Part shown: in pieces, positions 27,150 to 34,781 of the stretch
Numbering within the stretch: the stretch's first letter is position 1
Layout of the letters: each line of letters begins with the position of its first letter
Source of the DNA: an uncultured Collinsella sp.
Lineage (GTDB): Bacteria; Actinomycetota; Coriobacteriia; Coriobacteriales; Coriobacteriaceae
DNA length: 64,000 bases
Direction of reading: 5' to 3'
Assembly: GCA_900540995.1 (NCBI GenBank)
Contig: UQHO01000002.1
Location: forward strand, 1-64,000
Position numbers and translations under genes: made by a program
Notes under the pieces: generated by a model
What the model was told of the DNA's origin: nothing
What the model saw: only the letters and a program-made list of their open reading frames with translations
Database searches by the model: none

Positions 27150-27845
27150 ATGAACGATATCCAGGGCTATCAGAACGGCCCCATCGAAACCGGCGCAAGC
27201 CGTGCCAAGGAGATGTCGCCGCGTGCGTACAATCTTGCCATGTCTGCCCTCATCTTCTTGGGCTTTTGTGCCATGGGCGCTGGTGCTTACTTTACGAGCA
27301 CCATGGCGTTTGCCCGCATGATGATGAGCGGCGCCGCCCTGCCACTGGTCTTTGGCTCGTTTATCCTGACTATTGTCGGCATCGTCATGATGTCGGCTGC
27401 TGCCAGCAAACAGTCCGTGGGCCTGTCGCTCGTGGGTTACGTGATCTTTGCGAGCACCTTTGGCCTGACCGCGTCGTTTGGCCTTGCCAACTACGACCTA
27501 CCTACCATCAACACCGCTTTTATCGCCACGGCCGCCATCACCTTTGTCTTTGGTGCCTTGGGCGTGACGTTCCCCAAGTTTTTCCAGCGCGTATATGGCA
27601 TCGGTTTTGGCATTCTGCTCGCCACGATTCTGGTTGAGATCGTGCTGATGTTCATGGGCGTCTCGCAGACCATCACCGACCTGATCGTGATCGTGGTGTT
27701 CGCCGGCTTTATTGGCTACGACACCTATGTTGCCACGACGGTGCCGCCCACGCTGCCCAATGCGGTGCTCATGGCGTCCAACCTGTTCGTGGACATCATC
27801 AATGTGTTCCTGCGCATTCTGAACATCCTCGGCCGTCGCGATTAA
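27150..27845 (+). CDS. Bax inhibitor-1/YccA family membrane protein
   Basis: A 231-residue protein with seven membrane segments from about residue 30, ending in the BI-1 signature (FAGFIGYDTYVATTV, then a last segment with FVDIINVFLRILNILG). Members are calcium-leak-type channels or modulators of membrane proteases; the specific role here is unknown. AAAGGACG precedes ATG 27150. A terminator follows. Confidence 0.88.
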   Translation: MNDIQGYQNGPIETGASRAKEMSPRAYNLAMSALIFLGFCAMGAGAYFTSTMAFARMMMSGAALPLVFGSFILTIVGIVMMSAAASKQSVGLSLVGYVIFASTFGLTASFGLANYDLPTINTAFIATAAITFVFGALGVTFPKFFQRVYGIGFGILLATILVEIVLMFMGVSQTITDLIVIVVFAGFIGYDTYVATTVPPTLPNAVLMASNLFVDIINVFLRILNILGRRD

Positions 27846-27891
27846 GGCGCGGCATTGCGACGCTTCCTGCCGGACGCGGTAAAACGATACG

Positions 27892-27920
27892 AAAGGCGGT
27901 CCTCCGGGGCCGTCTTTTTT
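27892..27920 (+). terminator. Terminator after the BI-1 gene
   Basis: AAAGGCGGTCC pairs with GGGGCCGTCTTT, including two wobble pairs, around a short TCC loop and is followed by a T-run. Confidence 0.8.
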
Positions 27921-27986
27921 GTGCGCGGCGGGGTATCATGGATGGGAAAAAGCCGATAGCGGCAGCGACAGGAAAGGTGGCCACGT

Positions 27987-29120
27987 ATGGCAGATGTCGA
28001 CAACAGGAACCGTAACCGCAGGTCTAACCGAGCGGGTCAGCCCAATCCCAAGCGCGAGGCGCGTGCCAAGGCCGCCGAGCGCCATGTGGCGGCTGTGTCC
28101 GAGGCCTGCGCCAAGGATATCGAGCGTTCGCTTGCCGGCGTGCGAGAGTTCGATGGTATGCCTGCCGGCTTTGTCGCGGCGATGAAGGCCAAGGTTCAGA
28201 GTGTTGTGGCCGCCGAAGAACAGGTTGCCGAGGACGTCGAGGGCGCGGAGGCTGCCGAGGTTGAGGCAGCGCCCGAGACCGAGGCAGCGCCCGAGCCCGT
28301 CGAGGAGCCTGCCGAGGAAATCGCCGAAGCTGAGTCCGCGCCCGCGGAGGAGGCTGCTCCGGTCCTGCCCGAGGTCACCGTGCTTGATGCCTCCGCCACG
28401 CAGGCAATCCTCGATAACGGCCGCGGCTATGCGCAGTTCTGCGACATGGCCGTGCTCGCTTTTGCCTCGTTCACCAATCCGGGTGGTGGCTACATCCAGG
28501 GCTACCTGGGCCAGGAGGCGACGCTCTGCGCCGATTCGTATCTGTACAACGTGCTCGACAAGCAGCGCAAGTGGTACGGCGAGAACCGTCGCCGCAACAT
28601 CAACTGCGAGCTGTACCGCAATCGTGCGCTGGTGGTGCCCGCTGTGCGCTTCGACCGCAACCACGTGCATGCGTATGCCGACGTGATCGTGGCCGCCGCA
28701 CCCAACGTCAAGCGTGCCCGCCAGGAGTACCGCGTGAGCGACGACGCCCTGTTGGATGCCCTGCGCGACCGTATCCGCTTTGTCCTTGCCATCTGCGATG
28801 AGCTGGGTCGCGAGAAGCTCGTGCTGGGTGCTTGGGGCTGCGACAACAACGGCTTTGACGCCGAGGCCGTGGCAAAGCTCTTCCGCGAGGAGCTCGCATC
28901 GGGCGACTTTAAGGTCAAGCAGGTGTTCTTTGCCGTGCCTTCTACGCGCTGGGATGAGGATTTTGCCAAGTTCGAGCACGTGCTGGCAAACTTCCCCGAG
29001 CGCAACGAGGAGTCCTATGCCCAGGTTGCCGCACGCGCTGCGGCTGCTCGCGCCGCCGAGCAGGCCCAGGCTGCCGCCGAGGACGATGAGGACGATGACG
29101 ATTGGCGCAAGTACCTGTAA
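27987..29120 (+). CDS. PARG-like macrodomain protein (TIGR02452/DUF2263 type)
   Basis: A 377-residue protein. Residues about 1-70 are basic and helical; about 75-125 form a Glu/Ala/Pro-rich acidic linker; about 130-345 resemble the microbial poly(ADP-ribose) glycohydrolase family, with FTNPGGGYIQGYLGQEATLC (the catalytic PARG-type loop is usually GGG-X6-8-QEE), YSD-like AYADVIVAAAPN, and LGAWGCDNNGFDAEAVAKLF. A second Ala/Glu/Asp tail follows. Such enzymes remove ADP-ribose from proteins or ligands. The usual QEE is QEA here, which may affect catalysis. Terminators flank it on both sides, so it is monocistronic. Confidence 0.78.
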   Translation: MADVDNRNRNRRSNRAGQPNPKREARAKAAERHVAAVSEACAKDIERSLAGVREFDGMPAGFVAAMKAKVQSVVAAEEQVAEDVEGAEAAEVEAAPETEAAPEPVEEPAEEIAEAESAPAEEAAPVLPEVTVLDASATQAILDNGRGYAQFCDMAVLAFASFTNPGGGYIQGYLGQEATLCADSYLYNVLDKQRKWYGENRRRNINCELYRNRALVVPAVRFDRNHVHAYADVIVAAAPNVKRARQEYRVSDDALLDALRDRIRFVLAICDELGREKLVLGAWGCDNNGFDAEAVAKLFREELASGDFKVKQVFFAVPSTRWDEDFAKFEHVLANFPERNEESYAQVAARAAAARAAEQAQAAAEDDEDDDDWRKYL

Positions 29121-29145
29121 TCGGTACGTGCCGACAGATAGGTCG

Positions 29146-29178
29146 AGCCGGCGGGAGGGCTGCTCCCGTCGGCTTTTT
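29146..29178 (+). terminator. Terminator after the PARG-like gene
   Basis: AGCCGGCGGGAG pairs with CTCCCGTCGGCT (one G-T wobble), loop GGCTG, followed by five T residues. Confidence 0.88.
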
Positions 29179-29197
29179 ACTAAAGGAAGGGCTTACG

Positions 29198-29857
29198 ATG
29201 AAAAACGTTCTGTGCTTTGGTGACAGCAATACCTATGGCTATGATCCGGCTGGTATGCGCGATGGCACCGCGGTGCGCTATGCGCAGGATGTGCGCTGGT
29301 GCGGCGTGGCGCAGCGTGACCTGGGCGAGGGCTGGCATGTGATTGAGGAGGGGCTCAACGGCCGCACGACGGTGCGCGACGATATGTGCCATCTGGACAC
29401 TAACCTCAACGGCATTCGCGCGCTTCCGATGCTGCTCGAGGCCCATAAGCCGCTGGACGCCATTGTAATCATGCTGGGCACCAACGACTGTAAGACGGTC
29501 TTTAACGTGACAGCTTCCGATATCGCCCGTGGCGCCATGGCACTGATTCGCGCCGTCCGCGCGTTTCCGTGGACCGATGCTGCGCCTTGTCCGCGCATTC
29601 TGCTGATGGCTCCTATCAAGATCAAGCCGCAGATCGCCGATGTATATATGACCGATTTTGACGAGCGTTCCGTCGAGGCCTCGGAGCATTTTGGTGAGTA
29701 CTACGCACATGTGGCTGAGCAGTTTGGCTGCGACTTTTTGAATGCCGCCGACTTTGCCGAGCCGGGCGATATCGACTATCTGCATATGATGCCCGAAAGC
29801 CACGAGAGCTTGGGACATGCCGTGGCAGCCAAGCTCAAAGAGATGCTCGGTGAGTAG
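29198..29857 (+). CDS. SGNH/GDSL hydrolase
   Basis: A 219-residue cytoplasmic esterase-like protein. Block I CFGDSNTYGYD holds the nucleophilic Ser near residue 9; block III is MLGTNDCK; the catalytic His lies in the C-terminal YLHMMPESHESLGHAV. It resembles the arylesterase/acyl-CoA thioesterase-type GDSL group. Substrate unknown. AAGGAAGGG precedes ATG 29198. Confidence 0.87.
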   Translation: MKNVLCFGDSNTYGYDPAGMRDGTAVRYAQDVRWCGVAQRDLGEGWHVIEEGLNGRTTVRDDMCHLDTNLNGIRALPMLLEAHKPLDAIVIMLGTNDCKTVFNVTASDIARGAMALIRAVRAFPWTDAAPCPRILLMAPIKIKPQIADVYMTDFDERSVEASEHFGEYYAHVAEQFGCDFLNAADFAEPGDIDYLHMMPESHESLGHAVAAKLKEMLGE

Positions 29858-29869
29858 TGCGACCCCAAG

Positions 29870-29906
29870 CCACCGCAAAGGGGACAGGCACCTTTGTGGT
29901 GGTTTT
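29870..29906 (+). terminator. Terminator after the GDSL hydrolase
   Basis: CCACCGCAAAGG (29870-29881) pairs with CCTTTGTGGTGG (29891-29902) with one wobble, then TTTT. The arm contains CACCGCAA, the same word found at the ends of the family A hairpins. Confidence 0.75.
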
Positions 29907-29936
29907 GCCCGGGTAAACGAACGGATTGGCTGCCAT

Positions 29937-30548
29937 ATGGGCATGGACGAGCTCATCGACCTCTTTGCCGAGGGCGATGAGCTCGTCTCCAATACCGCTT
30001 TTGAGGATTTGGATCTTGCCTGCGACGTGGCGAACGGCGCGACCTTCGATGGCGTCGTGTTCCGATCATGCGAGTTCGATAGCGTTGACTGGAGCGGCTC
30101 GACGTTTCGCGACGTGGTGTTTCGCGGTTGCCGCTTTATCCGCTGCAACATGGAAGGTTGCTGGCTCAACCGCTGCGACTTCGTTGACTGCTCGGCGCCG
30201 GGGCTCAACTTGCTCAGGGCGCGTCTGTCGAGCGTGTCGTTTACATCGTGCGATTTGAGCTATGCGAACCTTTCGGAGGGAAGCATTGGCCCCATGGCTG
30301 CGCGTGACACGCGTTTGACCGAGGCCGCACTCCAGGGGGCAAAGCTGGGGCAATTGCGCTTGGACGGCTGCGACCTGACGCGAATCGATGTGTTCAAGAC
30401 GCCGCTTTCCGGCGTGGATGTATCGTGTTGTACGTTCGCGGCTCCTGTCGTCTCGGGCGACTACCATGAGCTGCGTGGCCTGACGGTTAATGCCGAGCAG
30501 GCGTTGGCACTCTCGGGTCTGCTCGGCATCCAGCTCGCCGACGAATAG
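29937..30548 (+). CDS. Pentapeptide-repeat protein
   Basis: A 203-residue protein whose residues about 30-150 form pentapeptide repeats of the A(D/N)LXX type (for example FDSVDWSGSTFRDVVFRGCRF, then CDLSYANLSEGSI and AALQGAKLGQLRLDGCDL). These fold as a right-handed quadrilateral beta helix. Some members mimic DNA and protect gyrase; others have unknown roles, and nothing here decides. ATG 29937 is used; ATG 29943 is two codons later. No strong ribosome site is visible. Confidence 0.8.
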   Translation: MGMDELIDLFAEGDELVSNTAFEDLDLACDVANGATFDGVVFRSCEFDSVDWSGSTFRDVVFRGCRFIRCNMEGCWLNRCDFVDCSAPGLNLLRARLSSVSFTSCDLSYANLSEGSIGPMAARDTRLTEAALQGAKLGQLRLDGCDLTRIDVFKTPLSGVDVSCCTFAAPVVSGDYHELRGLTVNAEQALALSGLLGIQLADE

Positions 30549-30584
30549 GCGCCCCGGTCCTTTGCTCGACCGCTATCTAAAATC

Positions 30585-30649
30585 AAACCGTCGCAACATC
30601 CGATGATTTTTCGCGTTTGCACGATTTTCATCGAATGTTGCGACGGTTT
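30585..30649. repeat. Inverted repeat between convergent genes
   Basis: Arms 30585-30606 and 30628-30649 (22 bases each) pair with one mismatch around a 21-base spacer; the + strand right arm runs into TTTTT. It lies between the convergent pentapeptide gene and thiD and can serve as a bidirectional terminator. Confidence 0.75.
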
Positions 30650-30693
30650 TTGGTGCAAGGTAGCCTGTCTTTTTTTGGCAGGTTACTGGCTAT

Positions 30694-31524
30694 TTAGTAC
30701 TGCCACATATGGTTGACGGGGCCGGAACCTTTGCCCATGTCCAGGCCGGCGGCCAGAGCGCCTGTCAGGTAGGCCTTGCCGGCGTTGACGGCGTCGGCAA
30801 GATCCATGCCTTGGGCCAGTGCGCAGGCGATGGCAGATGAGAGCGTGCAGCCGGTGCCGTGCGTGTTGTCGGTCTCGATGCGCTTGTGGCGGAACCACGT
30901 GGTGAGTGGATCTCCCAGATGGTTGCCCTCGTCATCGAGTGGCGCGGGTTCGGCCAATACATCGTTGGCCTCGTTGACAAGATGCCCACCCTTAACGAGG
31001 GATGCGCAACCAAAGCGGCGGGTGAGGAGCATGGCAGCATTTTGCTGTGTGCGCTCGGAGTCGACCTCGTAGTCAAGCAGGGCCATGGCCTCGGGAATAT
31101 TGGGCGTGATGACGGTTGCTAGTGGGAACAGGCGGCGGGTGAGCGCCTCGGCGGCATCTTCGGCAATCAGCCGTGCGCCCGAGGTGGCTACCATGACGGG
31201 GTCGACGACCACGTTTGTCGCGTTCCAGGCGCTCAGGCGGTCGGCGATAACCTCGATAACCTCGGCAGAGGAAACCATGCCGATCTTGACGGCGCTGGGG
31301 CGGATATCGTCAAATACGGCGTCGATCTGCGCAGCGACGATATCAGGGGAGATATTCTGCACGGCGGTGACACCGAGCGTGTTTTGTGCGGTGATGGCGG
31401 TGATGGCCGTCTCGGCATACAGGCGGTGCGCCGTGATGGTCTTGATGTCGGCCTGAATGCCGGCGCCACCGCTGGAATCGGATCCTGCGATGGACAGGAC
31501 GGCAGGTACCTTACTGCGATCCAT
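30694..31524 (-). CDS. thiD: HMP/HMP-phosphate kinase ThiD
   Basis: Phosphorylates hydroxymethylpyrimidine and its phosphate for thiamine synthesis. The 276 residues show the ribokinase-fold motifs LSIAGSDSSGGAGIQADIKT at the N-terminus, a VDPVMVATSGARLI segment, and the C-terminal anion-hole sequence DNTHGTGCTLSSAIAC. AAGGGAGC precedes the start. It lies downstream of thiC on the same strand, but a terminator at 31571-31611 lies between them, so it may have separate or readthrough expression. Confidence 0.94.
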   Translation of the reverse strand: MDRSKVPAVLSIAGSDSSGGAGIQADIKTITAHRLYAETAITAITAQNTLGVTAVQNISPDIVAAQIDAVFDDIRPSAVKIGMVSSAEVIEVIADRLSAWNATNVVVDPVMVATSGARLIAEDAAEALTRRLFPLATVITPNIPEAMALLDYEVDSERTQQNAAMLLTRRFGCASLVKGGHLVNEANDVLAEPAPLDDEGNHLGDPLTTWFRHKRIETDNTHGTGCTLSSAIACALAQGMDLADAVNAGKAYLTGALAAGLDMGKGSGPVNHMWQY

Positions 31525-31570
31525 GTTTGCTCCCTTGTTCGGTCGGAATCAAATGGGTCTTTAAGCCAGC

Positions 31571-31611
31571 ATTATAAAGATGCCCGGGCCGACTCTATGT
31601 CGAACCCGGGC
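31571..31611 (-). terminator. Terminator downstream of thiC
   Basis: On the minus strand GCCCGGG (31611-31605) pairs with CCCGGGC (31588-31582) with inner GTC/GAC pairs, followed by TCTTTATAAT. It separates thiC from thiD. Confidence 0.7.
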
Positions 31612-31706
31612 GGGCGATGCAATCTTTACGCAAATGTAAGCAAATGTTCACACGTCAACAATTGACAGGCACCAGCTCGCCGCCAGAGGCGGCCGCGGCG
31701 ACAGGG

Positions 31707-33041
31707 CTAGTCCTCTATGCCGAGGTCGATCGTCGTGCCTTCGAACACCTTGTTGACGGTGCGGACGGCGCACATCTTGCCACACATGGTGCAAGTGCCC
31801 TCGGTGGCGGCGGGGGACTCTTCGTAGCGCTTCTTGCCCGTAACCGGGTCGAGCGCGCACTTCCACATGGCGTCCCAGTCGAGCTTGCGGCGTGCCTGGC
31901 CCATCTTGTCGTCCATGTCGCGGGCGTGCGGCACCTTCTTGGCGATATCGGCGGCGTGTGCGGCGATCTTGGTGGCCATGAGGCCGTCGAGCACGTCCTG
32001 CGCGTTGGGTAGGCACAGGTGCTCTGCCGGTGTCACGTAGCACAGGAAGTCGGCACCGGAGCTCGCTGAGATGGCGCCGCCGATGGCTGCGGTGATGTGG
32101 TCGTAACCCACGCCGATATCGGTCACCAGCGGCCCCAGCACATAGAACGGGGCGTTGTGGCACAGGCGCTTCTGCAGTTTCATGTTGGCGGCGATCTCGT
32201 CGAGCGCCATGTGACCCGGGCCCTCGACCATGACCTGGACGCCGGCGGCCCAAGCGCGCTTGCACAGCTTGCCCAGCTCGATCATCTCGGCGGTCTCGGT
32301 GGCGTCGTTGGAGTCGTAGAGGCAGCCCGGGCGGCAGGAGTCGCCGAGCGAAATCGTCACGTCGTACTCGTGGCAAATCTCGAGCAACTCGTCGTAGAAC
32401 TCATAGAACGGGTTCTCGTTACCGGTGACTTCCATCCAGCCAAACAGCAGTGAGCCGCCGCGGCTCACGATGTTCATCAGGCGGCCGGTCTCCTTAAAGG
32501 TCTTGGTGACCGACTTGTTGATGCCGCAGTGGATAGTCATAAAGTCAACGCCGTCCTCGGCGTGCGCGCGCACGACTTCGAACAGGTCGTCCTTGGTGAG
32601 CTTGACCAGCGGCTTTTCCATGTAGCCGATGGCGTCGTACATGGGGACGGTACCTACCATGAGCGGCGTCTCGTCGATGAGCTGCTGGCGGAACTGGCGC
32701 GTCTTGCCCGAGTTGGAGAGGTCCATGATGGCGTCGGCGCCAAAGTCCTCGGCGATCTTGACCTTCTTCCATTCCTCGGCGGCATCGGCCTTGTCGCCCG
32801 AGATGCCCAGGTTCACGTTGACCTTTGTGGACAGGCCCTCACCGACGCCAAAGGCGCGCATGCCCTTTTTGATATGCACGATGTTGGCGGGAATGGCGAT
32901 GCGGCCGTCGGCCACGCGCTCGCGGATGTACTCGGGGTCGCGATGCTCGCGCTCGGCGACCTCCTTCATCTGCGGTGTGATCTGCCCGGCGCGGGCGAAG
33001 TCGATTTGCGTGACGAGCTTGGGCTCGGTCTGTGTGCTCAT
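31707..33041 (-). CDS. thiC: Phosphomethylpyrimidine synthase ThiC
   Basis: Radical-SAM enzyme that converts aminoimidazole ribotide to HMP phosphate in thiamine synthesis. The 444 residues are the short bacterial/archaeal form lacking the long N-terminal domain. Seen: VNVNLGISGDKAD, MVEGPGHMALDEI, and a C-terminal cluster site CTMCGKMC. The spacing is Cx2Cx3C, one residue shorter than the Cx2Cx4C of E. coli-type ThiC. The start is the codon at 33041, with GGGAG of the upstream TPP riboswitch as its ribosome site; an in-frame upstream start at 33065 lies inside the riboswitch. Confidence 0.95.
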   Translation of the reverse strand: MSTQTEPKLVTQIDFARAGQITPQMKEVAEREHRDPEYIRERVADGRIAIPANIVHIKKGMRAFGVGEGLSTKVNVNLGISGDKADAAEEWKKVKIAEDFGADAIMDLSNSGKTRQFRQQLIDETPLMVGTVPMYDAIGYMEKPLVKLTKDDLFEVVRAHAEDGVDFMTIHCGINKSVTKTFKETGRLMNIVSRGGSLLFGWMEVTGNENPFYEFYDELLEICHEYDVTISLGDSCRPGCLYDSNDATETAEMIELGKLCKRAWAAGVQVMVEGPGHMALDEIAANMKLQKRLCHNAPFYVLGPLVTDIGVGYDHITAAIGGAISASSGADFLCYVTPAEHLCLPNAQDVLDGLMATKIAAHAADIAKKVPHARDMDDKMGQARRKLDWDAMWKCALDPVTGKKRYEESPAATEGTCTMCGKMCAVRTVNKVFEGTTIDLGIED

Positions 33042-33044
33042 TGG

Positions 33045-33143
33045 CACGGCTCCCTTCGTTGGCATTACCCATATCAGGTTTGCGGGTCAGGGCGGGCGCG
33101 CCCAGTCTCAGCCTGCCGTCTTGTCCTGCAAGCTCCCCGTTTA
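33045..33143 (-). promoter_or_regulatory. TPP riboswitch (THI element) of thiC
   Basis: Read on the minus strand, the segment holds the conserved TPP aptamer words: ACGGGGAGC, then GGCTGAGACTGGG, CCCTGACCC, CCTGATATGGGTAATGCC and a closing CGAAGGGAGC. The 3' strand of the closing helix contains the thiC ribosome site, so TPP binding can hide it. A -10 box TATACT (plus-strand 33157-33162) sits just upstream, placing the transcript start near 33150. Confidence 0.95.
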
Positions 33144-33212
33144 TGTGGTGGGCTCAAGTATAGCTCGAATGGGTACGATTGACGCGATGAGCATGCCCGT
33201 GGGGAGGCGAAC

Positions 33213-33734
33213 ATGGAAGACAAGCATCTATATCGAGAGACACAGTGGGACGTGTCGGCCGAGGAGGGCCGTGCCCATCATGGGCTGGTCGCAATCGGTT
33301 TTGCGATCCTTGTCGTGATGGTGATTGCCTGTTGTATCTGGACGTTTGGTGGTCGTGGCGGCGCTGTATGGGAGTTCGAGGCTGATGATGGCCTACCGAT
33401 TATGACGGTGAGGAGTACCGGCGGTAATGCCAATACGCTCGCCATTCCGGGCGATTATTGGTACCCGCGCGATGAGTTTGTGCAGTTGCAGCTGAGTGGT
33501 GGGTCCATTCCAGGTGAAGAAATCGAACGCGTGACGTTTGACGCGGCGCTCAAAACGCTGACGGTGAAGCTCAAAGATCAAGGAGATGTGCCCACGACCA
33601 TGGATATCGCCCTGACGGAATGGCGTCTGGAGCCTCCGACGGGTGTTGCGGTTTCCGAGGTTGAGCACGTCAAGATTGTCTATCGGGACGGTTCGACAAA
33701 CGGGATTGCAAAGGCCGGCGGTCTAGCAGAATAG
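33213..33734 (+). CDS. Single-pass membrane protein, function unknown
   Basis: A 173-residue protein, not recognised. It has a short cytoplasmic N-terminus, one membrane segment at about residues 24-44 (LVAIGFAILVVMVIACCIW), and an extracytoplasmic beta-rich domain of about 125 residues with a WEFEADDGLPIM segment. GGGGAGG precedes ATG 33213. It is divergent from thiC and followed by a family A hairpin. Nothing links it to thiamine metabolism. Confidence 0.75.
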   Translation: MEDKHLYRETQWDVSAEEGRAHHGLVAIGFAILVVMVIACCIWTFGGRGGAVWEFEADDGLPIMTVRSTGGNANTLAIPGDYWYPRDEFVQLQLSGGSIPGEEIERVTFDAALKTLTVKLKDQGDVPTTMDIALTEWRLEPPTGVAVSEVEHVKIVYRDGSTNGIAKAGGLAE

Positions 33735-33761
33735 GTGTCGAGCCTAGCCAGCCAATTCATA

Positions 33762-33830
33762 AAAGTTGCGGTGGAATAGTTCCTGATTGTGCGATAAAAG
33801 GCTCAAATAGGAACTATTCCACCGCAAGTT
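33762..33830. repeat. Family A hairpin, copy 1
   Basis: Arms 33766-33784 and 33809-33827 (19 bases) pair perfectly around a 24-base loop. The end reads AGTTGCGGTGGAATA. It lies between two convergent genes (33213 + and yaaA -). See also 34704, 46970 and 55637. Confidence 0.85.
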
Positions 33831-33870
33831 ATATAGAGAAGGCTGAGCGGGTCAGTTTTGGGTGGCGGGT

Positions 33871-34680
33871 CTAGAGCATCTGTTCGTTGATGAACACGAG
33901 GGTGCCTGGGTATGAGATCTCGGGGGCGTGGCGATAGCCGATGCTGAACTCGGTAAGACCGGCGGCGTCCTCGAGCTTGTTTTCTGCCATCCAGCGCACC
34001 ATGGAGCCGCGCGCCTTTTTGCTGGCGGTCGAGCGCTGGATGGGCTTGCCGTTGCGGACACCTTCGCCAAAGAGACAAGTGACGGTTGTGGCGTCGCCTG
34101 CGAGATGGGGTAGAACGGCCTTGGCGTACTCCGCGCTGGCAAGGTTGACGACCGTGGTGTTGGAGCCGGTCGGCGCAATGGCGCATGCAAGTTTGTCGCC
34201 CCAAAACGTATAGAGATCGCGAGCGCCGTCGACGGCGAGCTTGGCTCCCATTTCGAGCCGATAGGGCTCAACGCCATGGAAAGGCCGCACGCATCCGTAC
34301 AATCCGGAGAGGATCCAGAGATGGTTTTGCAGCCAGTCGAGCTGTGCAGCATCCATGACCTCGGGCGCCATGCTTTGGTATTGGATGCCGTGGTAGGACA
34401 TGACGGCGGGGGAGATTCGGCGCGCGAGATCGGGATCGGCGAGGTCGGCATCGCTCAGGACGGGCATAAATTCGTGAAGCGTATCCAGGCACGTTGTAAG
34501 CAGCCTGTCGCTCACGTTCCAAAGGGCCTGAAGACCTGCCGCGCCATCCTCGCGTTCGATGCCTAGCAGTGCCTGATGGAGCCGGGCCGTCTGATGTGCA
34601 AAAGGCGGTATGCCCAAAACGTCAAAGGCATCTTGAGCTGTCCGCATCTGTTTGGCGGGCGAAATGACGACCTGTAGCAC
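33871..34680 (-). CDS. yaaA: Peroxide-stress protein YaaA (DUF328/UPF0246)
   Basis: YaaA of E. coli lowers intracellular free iron during peroxide stress and binds DNA. The 269 residues show the family words ISPAKQM at the N-terminus, YHGIQYQ, LYGCVRPFHGVEPYRLEMG and STASKKARGSMVRWM. The start is GTG (plus-strand CAC 34678-34680), with AAGGAGG 6 bases upstream. Alternative names in databases refer to the same family. Confidence 0.9.
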   Translation of the reverse strand: MLQVVISPAKQMRTAQDAFDVLGIPPFAHQTARLHQALLGIEREDGAAGLQALWNVSDRLLTTCLDTLHEFMPVLSDADLADPDLARRISPAVMSYHGIQYQSMAPEVMDAAQLDWLQNHLWILSGLYGCVRPFHGVEPYRLEMGAKLAVDGARDLYTFWGDKLACAIAPTGSNTTVVNLASAEYAKAVLPHLAGDATTVTCLFGEGVRNGKPIQRSTASKKARGSMVRWMAENKLEDAAGLTEFSIGYRHAPEISYPGTLVFINEQML

Positions 34681-34703
34681 GGAATCCTCCTTCCGCTAAA
34701 AAA

Positions 34704-34768
34704 GTTGCGGTGAAATACAGACCGCTTTCCCCGTTGGAAGCCCTGATGAATCCGTATTTCACCGCAAG
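34704..34768. repeat. Family A hairpin, copy 2
   Basis: Arms 34705-34718 and 34754-34767 (14 bases) pair perfectly, outer end AGTTGCGGTGAAATA. This copy lies between tandem minus-strand genes (downstream of the aminopeptidase, upstream of yaaA), not between convergent ones, and has a shorter stem with a 35-base loop. Confidence 0.8.
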
Positions 34769-34781
34769 TTACAAGGGTTGG

